DNA of 13,209 nt. Source: Pseudomonadota bacterium. Its GTDB lineage: Bacteria; Pseudomonadota; Alphaproteobacteria; Rhizobiales; Xanthobacteraceae. Below, one piece after another: positions 1 to 8,590 of the stretch; within the stretch, counting starts at the first letter, position 1, and each line of letters starts with the position of its first letter. The translations under genes were made by a program, and so were the position numbers. The stretch spans positions 1-13,209 of the forward strand of contig JAEWCJ010000246.1 of NCBI GenBank assembly GCA_023390695.1. Reading direction: 5' to 3'. A model generated the notes under the pieces. That model made no database searches and was not told the origin of the DNA. It worked only from the letters and a program-made list of their open reading frames with translations.

Positions 1-200
1 AGCACGCGGGTCTTGCCGGTGCCGGCGCCGGCCAGCACCAGCACCGGGCCGTCCAGCGTCTCCACCGCCTGCCGCTGCTCGGCATTGAGCCCGTCGAGAT
101 AGGCGGTGGTGGCGCCGCGGGCGGCCATGGCGGCGCGGGCGGCGATGCCGCCGGCGGCGGGGACGGGCGAGGGGGCGGGGTTTTTCTTCAGCTCGGCCAT
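1..200 (-). CDS. UvrD/PcrA-type ATP-dependent DNA helicase, N-terminal fragment
   Basis: This is the first 66 codons of a superfamily 1A helicase; the rest lies beyond the left edge. The translation begins MAELKK, has an Ala/Pro-rich leader of about 30 residues, then the Q-motif region LNAEQRQAV (about residues 38-46) and the Walker A loop [10 protein letters not shown] (about 55-64), which binds ATP. This order is diagnostic of UvrD/PcrA/Rep helicases, which unwind DNA in nucleotide excision and mismatch repair. The ATG is preceded by GGTGA at a suitable distance, and a TACAAT hexamer on this strand (213-218) could be a -10 element with a very short leader, but no good -35 was seen. UvrD, PcrA and a related SF1 helicase cannot be told apart from this fragment. 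Confidence 0.85.
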   Translation of the reverse strand, partial: MAELKKNPAPSPVPAAGGIAARAAMAARGATTAYLDGLNAEQRQAVETLDGPVLVLAGAGTGKTRV

Positions 201-432
201 TTCACCAATCGGATTGTATGCGTACGCGTCTTCGCAGGTCGGGGGGCAGGGCTCAAGCCGCGCTCGCGGCCGATAAGGGAGGGCGATCCCGGCGCGAACA
301 AGACGCCGGATGCGCGAATCTCGCCCCCAACATGGCATCTGGAGGAAGAAAACGGGAGGGGCGGGCGGACATGCGGTCCTTGCGCCGGGGAGGCCCGGGA
401 ACAGCGCGGCGAGGAGCGGAAATCGGGCCCTT

Positions 433-942
433 TCAGGCCTTTTCCGGCATCGCCACGCGGCGCCCCACGGCCTCCGGATGCGGCAGGCGGGAATGCGAAT
501 TCTTCAGTTGCGTCAGCCGCTTGGCGACATCGGGGGTAAACGGTGCGGCCTTCTTGCAGGTGACGTCGACATGCAGCGACAGATTCTCCGAGGTCGCCGC
601 CACCCACCCCTCAACTGCATGAAATAACTGCTGAAAAAAGTGCAGCCGCTTGGCGTCGAAGTCGAGCAGCTGGAACGTCACCCGCACCGGATCGCCGCTA
701 TGTAGTTCGCGCAAATAGCGAATATGCACTTCCGCCGTGAACAAGGATCTTCGGCGCTCTTTCAGGTAATCCTCGCCGATCCCGGCCAGAAAATACATTT
801 CGTCCACCGCCTGATCGAACAGCACGCTGTAATAGGCCATGTTGAGATGATCGTTGTAGTCGATCCAGCGCGGCTCGACCCGCATCAGTGAAGAGACGAA
901 GGGCGCGAAAAAGACAGGTTCGAAATCGGTATAGTCGAGCAT
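433..942 (-). CDS. Hot-dog fold acyl-CoA thioesterase family protein
   Basis: A 169-residue single-domain protein of the 4HBT-like thioesterase superfamily, which hydrolyses acyl-CoA thioesters in the cytoplasm. The signature is [15 protein letters not shown] (about residues 25-39), the hot-dog helix and active-site region, followed by the strand-rich part [22 protein letters not shown] and the LHFFQQL segment. The pattern resembles the thioesterases related to betainyl-CoA thioesterase of carnitine catabolism, but no carnitine genes are present, so the substrate is unknown. The frame is open to 1026; the ATG at 942 is preferred because the family homology begins close to it and the extra 28 residues are basic and unlike a domain. 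A TTGACC hexamer on this strand (1021-1026) could be a -35 element. It is transcribed divergently from the dehydrogenase gene. Confidence 0.8.
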   Translation of the reverse strand: MLDYTDFEPVFFAPFVSSLMRVEPRWIDYNDHLNMAYYSVLFDQAVDEMYFLAGIGEDYLKERRRSLFTAEVHIRYLRELHSGDPVRVTFQLLDFDAKRLHFFQQLFHAVEGWVAATSENLSLHVDVTCKKAAPFTPDVAKRLTQLKNSHSRLPHPEAVGRRVAMPEKA

Positions 943-1331
943 AACGACTGAACCCCATCTGGTGATGTTTTGTTCCTGCAAGCGTGAGCTTTTCGATTGC
1001 GCGCGCCGGATATGGCACCCGGTCAAATCGAGCGGACAGCCAAGATACCAACGCTGCCGCGTTAGCCTCTAAGGCTTGCCCTATCGACGCTTTCAGAAAA
1101 AATGCCGTATGAAACATATTCTATTCTTCGGGTGAGATGATTGCATCCCATTTTCTTCGCGACGTTCCTCGACGCAGCCGCTTGCCGTGCCGCTGGCCGA
1201 AGCTCCGATTGTCATGCCCTGTTTTGGATTCTGGGCGATGACAGCCAGTCATCCCTCCGCGCTGCTTTGATTGCGGCATGCCGGTTCTGCTACATTGCAT
1301 ATGAGCCGAAAATGGCGCCGGGAAGCATGCA
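943..1331. other. Divergent intergenic region, thioesterase / FAD dehydrogenase
   Basis: This 389-bp gap separates divergently transcribed genes and must hold both promoters. On the plus strand TTGATT (1267-1272) and TACATT (1291-1296), 18 bp apart, are a weak sigma70-like pair ahead of the dehydrogenase. On the minus strand TTGACC (1021-1026) is a possible -35 for the thioesterase. Frames crossing the region lack recognisable domains or a good ribosome binding site, so no gene is called. Confidence 0.5.
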
Positions 1332-2753
1332 ATGGTCTCTGTGGTTCAGGAAAGACACGCGGGCGCGCGCGACGGCACGGCCTCGACTGCCGCGATACAG
1401 GCCCTGACGGCCGCATTCGGCAATCGCGTGGTGACATCGAATGCCGTGCGCGAGCAGCATGGCAACACCTTGACCTGGATCCCGAACCAGCCGCCGGATG
1501 CGGTGGTGTTCCCGCAGAACGGCGATGAGGTGCAGCAGATCGTCCGCATCTGCGCGCAGCATGGCGTGCCGGTCATTCCCTATGGCACCGGCACCTCGCT
1601 GGAAGGTCACATCAATGCGCCGCATGGTGGCGTGTCGATCGACTTCCGCGATATGAACCGGATCCTCGCCGTTCATGCCGAAGACCTCGATTGCGTGATC
1701 GAGCCGGGCGTCACCCGCAAAATGCTCAACGAACATCTGCGCGATCAGGGACTGTTCTTTCCCATCGATCCGGGTGCCGATGCCTCGCTCGGCGGCATGG
1801 CGGCGACGCGTGCCTCTGGCACCAATGCGGTGCGCTACGGCACTATGAAGGACAATGTGCTGTCGATGAAGGTCGTGCTCGCCAATGGCGAGATCATGAC
1901 CACCTCGCGCCGGGCTCGCAAATCCTCCTCCGGTTACGATCTCACCCGTCTGATCGTCGGTTCGGAAGGCACGCTCGGCGTCATCGTCGAGCTCACGCTG
2001 AAGCTGCAGGGAATTCCGGAAGCCATCGCCGCCGGAATCTGTCCGTTTCCGAGTGTCGAAGCCGCGTGCAACGCCACCATCCTCACGATCCAGTCCGGTG
2101 TTCCGGTCGCGCGCATTGAATTGCTGGACGAGGTGCAGGTGCGGGCCTGCAACGCCTATTCGAAACTCAATCTGCCCGAGACGCCGATGCTGCTGGTGGA
2201 GTTTCACGGCACCGAAGCCGGGGTCGCCGAGCAATCGCAGCGTTTCGGCGAGATCGCCCAGGATTTCGGCGGGGGTCCGTTCGAATGGGCGACCAAGGCG
2301 GAAGACCGCACGCGGCTCTGGCAGGCGCGCCATGACGGCTATTGGGCGGCGCGCGGCCTGCGCCCCGGCGCCAGCGCGCTTGCGACCGATGTCTGCGTGC
2401 CGATCTCGCGGCTGGCGGAATGCGTCACCGAGACCCAGCGCGACGCACAGGAGTCCGGTCTGCTGACGCCGCTCGTCGGTCATGTCGGAGATGGAAATTT
2501 CCATCTGTCGCTGCTGATCGATATGGACAGTCAGGAAGAAGTCAAAACTGCGAAAAAATTTCTGGAACGGCTGGCGGAGCGGGCCTTGGCCATGGAAGGA
2601 ACCTGCACCGGCGAACACGGTGTGGGGCAGGGCAAGATGAAATATCTGCCGGCCGAGCACGGCGCCGCGGCCATGACCGCCATGCGGGCGATCAAACAGG
2701 CGCTTGATCCGAACAACATCATGAACCCTGGCAAAATGCTGCCGGAGGGCTAA
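1332..2753 (+). CDS. FAD-binding D-lactate / D-2-hydroxyacid dehydrogenase (GlcD/Dld family)
   Basis: A complete 473-residue flavoprotein of the FAD-linked oxidase family (FAD_binding_4 followed by FAD-oxidase_C). It should oxidise D-lactate or a similar D-2-hydroxyacid to the 2-oxoacid and pass electrons to cytochrome c or quinone. The PP-type FAD-binding loop is PYGTGTSLEGH (83-93), and GSEGTLGVIVE (210-220) closes the FAD domain. The C-terminal domain carries HVGDGNFH (384-391) and GTCTGEHGVGQGK (423-435), the conserved His and Glu-His positions of D-lactate and glycolate dehydrogenases. The length matches bacterial and mitochondrial D-lactate dehydrogenases. The ATG has GGGAAG about 7 bases upstream. 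It stands alone, with a hairpin terminator directly after it, and lacks GlcE/GlcF partners, which favours a D-lactate (cytochrome) dehydrogenase over glycolate oxidase. The exact substrate is inferred. Confidence 0.9.
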   Translation: MVSVVQERHAGARDGTASTAAIQALTAAFGNRVVTSNAVREQHGNTLTWIPNQPPDAVVFPQNGDEVQQIVRICAQHGVPVIPYGTGTSLEGHINAPHGGVSIDFRDMNRILAVHAEDLDCVIEPGVTRKMLNEHLRDQGLFFPIDPGADASLGGMAATRASGTNAVRYGTMKDNVLSMKVVLANGEIMTTSRRARKSSSGYDLTRLIVGSEGTLGVIVELTLKLQGIPEAIAAGICPFPSVEAACNATILTIQSGVPVARIELLDEVQVRACNAYSKLNLPETPMLLVEFHGTEAGVAEQSQRFGEIAQDFGGGPFEWATKAEDRTRLWQARHDGYWAARGLRPGASALATDVCVPISRLAECVTETQRDAQESGLLTPLVGHVGDGNFHLSLLIDMDSQEEVKTAKKFLERLAERALAMEGTCTGEHGVGQGKMKYLPAEHGAAAMTAMRAIKQALDPNNIMNPGKMLPEG

Positions 2754-2762
2754 ATGAGGATC

Positions 2763-2794
2763 ACAGAAATGCCGCTGTTCGGCGGCATTTCTGT
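2763..2794 (+). terminator. Hairpin terminator after the D-lactate dehydrogenase gene
   Basis: A perfect 13-bp inverted repeat, ACAGAAATGCCGC / GCGGCATTTCTGT, with a 6-base loop, starts 9 bp after the stop codon. The GC-rich inner stem followed by an ATTTCTGT arm is typical of an intrinsic terminator whose A and U tracts lie within the stem. It separates this gene from the AsmA gene downstream. Confidence 0.8.
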
Positions 2795-2832
2795 ACCCTG
2801 TCAACCGTCGCTCCTGACCCGGATGTTTGCTT

Positions 2833-2860
2833 TTGCCAAAGCGGGCGGCGCGGCTATGGT
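2833..2860 (+). promoter_or_regulatory. Putative sigma70 promoter of the AsmA gene
   Basis: TTGCCA (2833-2838) and TATGGT (2855-2860), separated by 16 bp, resemble an alphaproteobacterial housekeeping promoter. It lies after the terminator and about 55 bp before the preferred GTG start. Transcription starting near 2867 would leave the upstream TTG candidate (2827) outside the message. Read by eye only. Confidence 0.4.
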
Positions 2861-2913
2861 GGCGTGAGCTCGTTCTGTCGGGCAATTGGCCGCGCAAGTT
2901 TCCTGGTGCACAT

Positions 2914-5900
2914 GTGCAGACAACTCTGCTTGGTCTGGCGATCGCGTTGATCCTGGCGCTGCTGACGGCGCTGGTGGGTCCGCTTTTCGTCGACTGGACA
3001 CAATATCGGTCGGCGCTCGAAGTGCAGGCAAGCCGTCAGCTCGGGTTGCCGGTGCGGGTAAGCGGGCCGATCGATGTCCGCCTGCTGCCCTCGCCGTCGC
3101 TGCTGTTGAGCCGCATCGAGATCGGTTCCGACAGCGCCCAGCAGCCGCTGCGGGCCAAGGCGCTCGGCATCGAGCTCGCTTTGGGCAGCCTGATCCGGGG
3201 ACAATTGCGCGCCACCGAATTGCGGCTGGTCGGACCGGACGTCGTCGTCAGTCTCGGCAGGGACGGCCGGCTGAACTTCCCCAATCCGAGCGTCGGGTTC
3301 AATCTGAACGACGTCTCAATCAGCAAGCTGCATATCGAGGATGCGCGCCTGTCGTTTGTCGATGCCGCCAGCGGCAAGCGAGCGGTCCTCGACAAGCTGT
3401 GGTTCGGCGGCGATGTGCGCTCATTGGGAACCGGTATATTCCGCGGCGAGGGCGCCTTCGTCCTGAATGGCGGTCTTCACGGCTATCGTATTTCCACGTC
3501 GCGTCCGGACGACGGCGATCCCAGAATTCGCCTGAACGTGGAACCGGCCGATATGCCCTTGCTGGTCGAGAGCGAAGGCACCCTGTCGGTTTCCGAAGGT
3601 GCTCCGCGCTTCGAAGGCGCGGTGACGTTCATGCGTCCGGTCGGTGCGGCACATGCGGGTAGTGGCCAGGCCGCGATGAGCGAGCCGTGGCGTTTCACGT
3701 CGCGCGTCACGGCAACGTCCGCTTCGGCGCTGTTCGAGCAACTGGAATTTCAATTCGGGCCGGACGAGCGGGCGCTGAAGGCGACCGGCACCGCCGAAAT
3801 GACTTTCGGCGAAGATCCGCGTGTCGAGGCCGTGGTATCTGCGCGCCAGATCGATCTGGATCGTGCGCTGGCGTCGCAGGAGCAGCCGCGCCGGGATCCG
3901 GTCAGCGCCGTGAAAATGCTCATGGCGGCGCTGCCGAGCCTCTCGCGCACATCACTGCCCATCAAGATCGGTTTCGGCGTGGACGGTGTGACGCTGGGCG
4001 GCGCCTCGGTTCATTCCCTGCGCGGTGATCTCGCCGCAACCGCCGACGGGATTGCGTTCCATGGCGTGGAATTCAGGGCGCCGGGGTTCACCCAGGTTCA
4101 GATGAACGGCCACTTGAACGTGGCAGACGGCGGCGTCGCGTTCGCCGGACCGGTCGACGTCAGTTCCGTCGATCCGCGCGCCTTTGTCGCCTGGCTGGAG
4201 GGCAAGAACGAAACGCCTGCGGGAACTGCGGCGTCTCTGCGCGGCCGCGGAGAACTCACGCTCGACGACAGCAAGCTCTCGATCGACCGGCTGGTCCTTG
4301 AGGTCGACCGGAAGCCGGTCAACGGACATCTCGTCTATTACTATCCCGCGAACGATCGCAAGGCGCGCCTCGATGCCGGGCTGAAGGCCTCCGACGCGGA
4401 TCTCGATGCGATGATGGCGCTTGCAAGCGCCGTGCTGAAGGACAGCAAGCTGGAGAAGCCGGGCGAGGTGTCGCTCGTGCTCGACATGGAACGCGCGCGT
4501 TTCGCCGGGCTTGATGCGCAGCGTGCGCATGTGAAGGCGAGTTTCGATGCCGGCGGTCTGAAAATCGAGCGTCTCAATATCGGCGATTTCGGCGGCGCCA
4601 GGATCGACGCTCAAGGTGTTATCGACACGGCCTCCGTCTCGCCGCGCGGCAACATGACCGTCAACATCGAGGCACGCGATCTCAGCGGGGCCACCGCGCT
4701 GGTGGAGAAATTCGCCCCGCAATCGCTCGACGTGGTGCGCACCGTGTCCGAGCGCGCCGGACAGGCCAGTCTGCGTGCGGCACTGGATGTCGGTGCGGCG
4801 CCAGGCGGGCAGGCGGGACAGAGCCAGGCGCGGCTCGATCTTGGCGGCAGCATCGGCGCCACACGTATCGGTCTCAAAGCCACGGCAACCGGCACCGTGG
4901 CGGAGGCCTCGAAGGCGCAGGTGCAAATCGACGGAGAGCTGGCGGGCGACGATGCCGCCATGCTTCTGCGGCTGGCCAGCCTTGATCGTTTCATTGCCGC
5001 CGGCAACACCGCCGGCAGGGTGTCGCTTGCGGCGAGTGGACCGCTCAATGGCGATGTGCGGTTCGAGGCCCGCGCTGCCGCCGGCAACCTCGATGCGCGC
5101 GCGCATGGCCGCTTGCGACCCTTCTCCGGCACCGGCCTGTCGGGCGATTTCGACATTGCCGTTGCGAAGGCGGATGCGGGTGCGCTGCTGCAGCCGCCGC
5201 GATCCTTGCCGGTGACGTTTTCGGCGCGGGCGGCGCTTGCGTCGTCGTCGCTGCAATTGAATCAGATTTCCGCGCAGATCGCCGGCACGCCGCTCCGCGG
5301 GCGACTTGGCTTGAAATTCGGGCCGGTGACCGAAACCGAGGGCGATATCGAGATCGATGCCGTCGACGCCTCCGCCGTGATCGCAGCCGCGAGCGGCTTC
5401 GCCGCCGGCGACAAGCTCTCCTCCGAGGAGCCGTTCGGGCGCGGCCTCTATGCGCGCGCGAATGGCCGAATTGGCTTCCGGGCCAAGACTGCGTCGCTGA
5501 CCGACACGTTGGTCATGCGCGGCGTCAAAGGGGCCTTGCGGCTGGCACCGGCAGACCTCGGCGTTGAAGTCGAGGATGCGGAATTTGCGAAAGGGCGTCT
5601 GTCGGGAGAACTCTCGACGCGGCAAACGCCGGACGGCACGACGGCCAAGCTGCGTGTGATGATGAAGGGCGCGGATGCGGACGTTTTGATGCAGGGCGTT
5701 GCAGGACCGCAGGCGGCGGGCCCGCATATGTCGGGCCGGGTCAATTTCAATGCCGAACTCGATGCCGCCGGCCGTTCGCCGAAAGCCCTGATCGGATCGT
5801 TGAACGGCGCCGGGACGCTCACGGTGGCGGACGCGCGCGTCAAAGGCCTCGATCCGAAAGCCTTCGCAGTGGCCATGCGGGCGGTGGATCAAGGATTGCC

Positions 5901-6525
5901 GCTGGATGGCATTCGCGTGCGGGATGTCATGTTGCCGGCGCTGGATAACGGACCGTTGGCGATCGGTGTGGCGGAAATGGCATTCACGGTGAGCGGCGGG
6001 CAGGTGCGCTTCGGAACCCTGCTGGCGCAGGCGGATGGCGCCGACGTGACCATGTCGGGTTTGCTGAATCTGGCCGAGCGGACGCTGGATTCCCGCATCC
6101 TGCTCACCGACAAGGCGGCGGCAACGGCGGCGGGGCGCCCGGAGATTGCGATGCAGCTCAAGGGTCCGGTCGCGTCGCCGGACCGCAATGTCGACGTCGC
6201 GGCGCTGACCGGATGGCTCGCCCTGCGTGCGGTCGAGCAGCAGGCGAAGAAGCTGGAAGCGATCGAGCGCGGCGCGGTGCCGCCGGTGACATCGTCGGTG
6301 CCGCCGCCTGCTTCAGCCGTTCCGCCGCCCACTTTGCCCGAGCGAATGTCCGTGCTGCCGCGCACCCGGCCGGCCGCAGAAATCCGGGCCGCGCCGCTGC
6401 CGCCGCCGGTCGATATCAGACCGGCGCCGGGATTCGCGCCGCCGCCCCCGCAGAGCGAGCCGCGGCCGCAGAGCCGGTCGGCTCCGCAGCTTCTGGCGCC
6501 GCTCACGCGGGAATCGAGCTTCTAG
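2914..6525 (+). CDS. AsmA family envelope protein
   Basis: A 1203-residue AsmA/TamB-like protein. It begins MQTTLLGLAIALILALLTAL, an N-terminal transmembrane helix that anchors it in the inner membrane with the bulk in the periplasm. The following VGPLFVDWTQYR and LPVRVSGPIDVRLLPSPSLLLSRIEIG are typical AsmA N-terminal segments. The long middle consists of amphipathic beta-strand repeats. The AsmA C-terminal region (about residues 880-1120) includes RVNFNAELDAAGRSPKALIGSL and the GAGTLTVADARVKGLD strand pair. The last 75 residues or so are Pro/Ala-rich and probably disordered. AsmA-like proteins form hydrophobic grooves thought to carry phospholipids between membranes or affect outer-membrane assembly; that role is inferred here. 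The frame is open from TTG at 2827, but GTG at 2914 is preferred because the family pattern begins there and a promoter-like site lies between. No strong ribosome binding site precedes either. Confidence 0.88.
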   Translation: MQTTLLGLAIALILALLTALVGPLFVDWTQYRSALEVQASRQLGLPVRVSGPIDVRLLPSPSLLLSRIEIGSDSAQQPLRAKALGIELALGSLIRGQLRATELRLVGPDVVVSLGRDGRLNFPNPSVGFNLNDVSISKLHIEDARLSFVDAASGKRAVLDKLWFGGDVRSLGTGIFRGEGAFVLNGGLHGYRISTSRPDDGDPRIRLNVEPADMPLLVESEGTLSVSEGAPRFEGAVTFMRPVGAAHAGSGQAAMSEPWRFTSRVTATSASALFEQLEFQFGPDERALKATGTAEMTFGEDPRVEAVVSARQIDLDRALASQEQPRRDPVSAVKMLMAALPSLSRTSLPIKIGFGVDGVTLGGASVHSLRGDLAATADGIAFHGVEFRAPGFTQVQMNGHLNVADGGVAFAGPVDVSSVDPRAFVAWLEGKNETPAGTAASLRGRGELTLDDSKLSIDRLVLEVDRKPVNGHLVYYYPANDRKARLDAGLKASDADLDAMMALASAVLKDSKLEKPGEVSLVLDMERARFAGLDAQRAHVKASFDAGGLKIERLNIGDFGGARIDAQGVIDTASVSPRGNMTVNIEARDLSGATALVEKFAPQSLDVVRTVSERAGQASLRAALDVGAAPGGQAGQSQARLDLGGSIGATRIGLKATATGTVAEASKAQVQIDGELAGDDAAMLLRLASLDRFIAAGNTAGRVSLAASGPLNGDVRFEARAAAGNLDARAHGRLRPFSGTGLSGDFDIAVAKADAGALLQPPRSLPVTFSARAALASSSLQLNQISAQIAGTPLRGRLGLKFGPVTETEGDIEIDAVDASAVIAAASGFAAGDKLSSEEPFGRGLYARANGRIGFRAKTASLTDTLVMRGVKGALRLAPADLGVEVEDAEFAKGRLSGELSTRQTPDGTTAKLRVMMKGADADVLMQGVAGPQAAGPHMSGRVNFNAELDAAGRSPKALIGSLNGAGTLTVADARVKGLDPKAFAVAMRAVDQGLPLDGIRVRDVMLPALDNGPLAIGVAEMAFTVSGGQVRFGTLLAQADGADVTMSGLLNLAERTLDSRILLTDKAAATAAGRPEIAMQLKGPVASPDRNVDVAALTGWLALRAVEQQAKKLEAIERGAVPPVTSSVPPPASAVPPPTLPERMSVLPRTRPAAEIRAAPLPPPVDIRPAPGFAPPPPQSEPRPQSRSAPQLLAPLTRESSF

Positions 6526-6531
6526 AATTAT

Positions 6532-6813
6532 TCAGTCTGCACGCAGATCCGCAGACACAGGCTGCGGCATTTCGCGATGGGCGCCGTTGCCGTTGTCGCG
6601 CTGTCCGCGATAGTGATCGAGCACGAACAGTCTGATCGCGGACGACAGGTTGCCGTGCTTGCGCTGGGAATCGATGCTGGCCACAAGATCGGAGAGGGTC
6701 TGCTCGTTCTGGTCGGCGATTTCTTTCAGCCCCTTCCAGAACGCATCCTCAAGACTGACGCTCGTCTTGTGGCCCGCGATCACGATGGACCGCTTCACGA
6801 CGGGTGATTTCAT
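6532..6813 (-). CDS. Ribbon-helix-helix domain protein
   Basis: A 93-residue small protein with a ribbon-helix-helix fold of the RHH_4 type. The strand KRSIVIAGHKTSVSL (about 7-21) is followed by helix EDAFWKGLKEIADQ (22-35), a second helix LSDLVASIDSQR, and SSAIRLFVLDHYR near the end. Such proteins dimerise and bind DNA through the paired strand, so it may be a repressor, perhaps of its own operon. The frame is open to 6888, but the ATG at 6813 has GGAGAGG a few bases upstream and matches the family start. Its stop lies 6 bp from the stop of the convergent AsmA gene. It follows the damaged DUF4169 gene; the DUF4169-RHH pairing is common in related genomes (recalled, not checked). Confidence 0.8.
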   Translation of the reverse strand: MKSPVVKRSIVIAGHKTSVSLEDAFWKGLKEIADQNEQTLSDLVASIDSQRKHGNLSSAIRLFVLDHYRGQRDNGNGAHREMPQPVSADLRAD

Positions 6814-6814
6814 T

Positions 6815-6997
6815 CGCCTCTCCGCTTTCCAGCCGGTGCCGGTCGAGATCGCGGGCTGACTTCTCGTTGCGTGTACTCTACAGTGCACGCTCCGCTTTCG
6901 ATTGGCCGTGAATGAACCGATTTTCCGCAGCCTGCTTCTCTCGCAGCTGCCTTGCGGTCCGTTTACGCACCCCTCGAAGATTGACGACGTCGCCCAT
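6815..6997 (-). pseudogene. DUF4169 family protein gene interrupted by an in-frame TAG
   Basis: The reading frame starts MGDVVNLRGVRKR and continues through AAENRFIHGQSKAERAL, the characteristic first two thirds of DUF4169, small basic proteins of about 55-65 residues with unknown function. Codon 40 is TAG (6878-6880). In the same frame right after it comes STRNEKSARDLDRHRLESGEA, the conserved end of the family (its usual close is a LD-x-HR-L-E motif). One C-to-T change in a CAG codon would produce this. As written the cell makes a 39-residue product unless the stop is read through. Read-through would run to a TGA at 6749-6751, inside the RHH gene. The start was set at 6997, where family homology begins, although the frame is open to 7078. 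Sequencing error is the main alternative. Confidence 0.65.
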
Positions 6998-7020
6998 CGT
7001 TATCGACCGGTTACCACCGG

Positions 7021-7050
7021 TTATGAACGGAGCCCTCGGGCCCCTTCCAA
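7021..7050 (-). promoter_or_regulatory. Putative promoter of the DUF4169-RHH gene pair
   Basis: On the minus strand TTGGAA (7045-7050) and TCATAA (7021-7026) are 18 bp apart and lie 24 bp before the DUF4169 start. An ACCGGTTA direct repeat (7006-7013 and 7016-7023) overlaps the predicted -10 and start point. Weak consensus match; by eye only. Confidence 0.3.
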
Positions 7051-7163
7051 CCGACATACGCGCTGTTGAATGCGCCAAGAGCGTGGCGTTGAAAAGGCGG
7101 AATTACGCACCGCACAAATTTCCGGTTTCTTTTAACTTAACAGATCATTTGGCATTTGATCGA

Positions 7164-8552
7164 CTAGTTTGGCTTTATCATTTTTTCAGGGCGAACCAGC
7201 CTGTCGAACTCCTGTTCCGAGACAAATCCGCCGCCGACCGCCTCTTCCCGCAGCGTACTGCCGTTCTGATGCGCTAATTTTGCGACCTTGGCCGCGTTAT
7301 CATAGCCAATTTTGGGGGCCAGCGCGGTCACCAGCATGAGCGAGCGCTCCATCAATTCCTTAATGCGTTTTTCGTCGGCCTTGATGCCGACCACGCAATT
7401 TTCGGCGAACGAGCGGCTGGCATCGGCGAGCAGGCGGATGGATTGCAGCATGCAATGGGCCAGCACCGGCTTGTAGACATTGAGCTCGAAATGCCCCTGG
7501 CTTGCGGCGACGGTGACGGTGGTCTCGTTTCCGAACACCTGGCAGCATACCATGGTCAGTGCTTCCGCCTGTGTCGGGTTCACCTTGCCCGGCATGATCG
7601 AGGAACCGGGCTCGTTTTCCGGCAGGATCAATTCACCAAGGCCCGATCGCGGACCGGAGCCGAGAAGGCGAATGTCATTCGCGATCTTGAACAGGCCGGT
7701 CGCCATCGCATTCAGCGCGCCGTGCACGAACGCATAGGCGTCGTGCGCCGCCAGCGCCTCGAATTTGTTCGGCGCGGAGACGAAGGGGAGTTTGGTGATC
7801 GCGGCGACATGCTGGGCGAACAGCTTTGCGAATTGAGGCTTGGAATTGAGCCCCGTCCCGACGGCGGTGCCGCCTTGCGCCAGGGGGTAGAGATCCTTCA
7901 GCGCCAGCTTGATGCGCGCGATGCCCGATTTCATCTGCGCGGCATAGCCGGAGAATTCCTGTCCCAAGGTGAGCGGCGTTGCATCCTGCGTATGCGTGCG
8001 GCCGATCTTCACGATCCTGGCGAATTCCTTCTCCTTCTCCACCAGCGCCGCATGCAGGCCCTCAAGCGCAGGCAGCAGGTGATGGACGATCTCCTGCGCG
8101 GCGGCGATGTGCATCGCAGTCGGGAACGAATCGTTCGAAGACTGGCTCATGTTGACGTGATCGTTCGGATGCACCGGCGTTTTCGAGCCGGGCTCGCCGC
8201 CGAGCATCTGGATCGCCCGATTGGCGATCACCTCGTTCACGTTCATGTTGCTCTGCGTGCCGGAGCCGGTCTGCCACACCACCAGCGGGAAGTGATCGTC
8301 GAGCTTGCCGTCGATCACTTCCTGCGCGGCCTGCACGATGGCGCGTCCGCGTTTGCTGTCGAGGCTGCCGAGCTCCATATTGGTCTCGGCTGCGGCGCGT
8401 TTGACGATCGCCAGCGCACGCACCAGCGCGCGTGGCATGCGCTCCTCGCCGATCCGAAAATTGTTACGAGACCGTTCGGTTTGCGCGCCCCAGTGCCGGT
8501 CGGCGGCAACTTCAATGGGGCCGAAACTGTCGCTTTCTGTCCGCGTCTTCAT
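7164..8552 (-). CDS. fumC: Class II fumarate hydratase
   Basis: A complete 462-residue iron-independent fumarase of the aspartase/fumarase superfamily, which interconverts fumarate and L-malate in the TCA cycle as a cytoplasmic homotetramer. Landmarks in order are [18 protein letters not shown] (96-113), [14 protein letters not shown] (128-141, which contributes substrate-binding residues), [10 protein letters not shown] (184-193, with the active-site His187), and the signature [11 protein letters not shown] (316-326) with the mobile-loop serine. The length agrees with class II fumarases. The fumarase identity is favoured over aspartase by the TGTGLN and [17 protein letters not shown] patterns. 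It starts 38 bp after sspB on the same strand, so it is probably cotranscribed with it. No strong ribosome binding site precedes the ATG, and no convincing terminator follows. Confidence 0.95.
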   Translation of the reverse strand: MKTRTESDSFGPIEVAADRHWGAQTERSRNNFRIGEERMPRALVRALAIVKRAAAETNMELGSLDSKRGRAIVQAAQEVIDGKLDDHFPLVVWQTGSGTQSNMNVNEVIANRAIQMLGGEPGSKTPVHPNDHVNMSQSSNDSFPTAMHIAAAQEIVHHLLPALEGLHAALVEKEKEFARIVKIGRTHTQDATPLTLGQEFSGYAAQMKSGIARIKLALKDLYPLAQGGTAVGTGLNSKPQFAKLFAQHVAAITKLPFVSAPNKFEALAAHDAYAFVHGALNAMATGLFKIANDIRLLGSGPRSGLGELILPENEPGSSIMPGKVNPTQAEALTMVCCQVFGNETTVTVAASQGHFELNVYKPVLAHCMLQSIRLLADASRSFAENCVVGIKADEKRIKELMERSLMLVTALAPKIGYDNAAKVAKLAHQNGSTLREEAVGGGFVSEQEFDRLVRPEKMIKPN

Positions 8553-8590
8553 GGGCGCGCGTCCGTTATTTGAGGGATGTGTCGAAGGGG

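Noticed and set aside
218..627. Small plus-strand frames between the helicase and the thioesterase
   Set aside because: They run into the antisense of the thioesterase gene, have Arg/Gly-rich compositions and lack domains or ribosome binding sites.
1141..1407. Plus-strand frame of 88 codons before and overlapping the dehydrogenase start
   Set aside because: TTG start, no ribosome binding site, no recognisable domain, and it overlaps a certain gene in another frame.
1290..2897. 535-codon minus-strand frame opposite the dehydrogenase
   Set aside because: It is an antisense shadow of a GC-rich gene: His/Arg-rich, low-complexity and without domains. The sense strand encodes a clear FAD enzyme.
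3952..5892. 646-codon minus-strand frame opposite the AsmA gene
   Set aside because: Antisense shadow with Arg/His-rich composition and no family resemblance; the AsmA frame is continuous and meaningful.
7143..7161. GATCA / TGATC inverted repeat next to the fumC stop as a terminator
   Set aside because: Only 5 bp of AT-rich stem and no T-run in the direction of fumC; too weak to call.
7443..8573. 376-codon plus-strand frame opposite fumC
   Set aside because: fumC motifs are intact on the minus strand; this frame is its antisense shadow.
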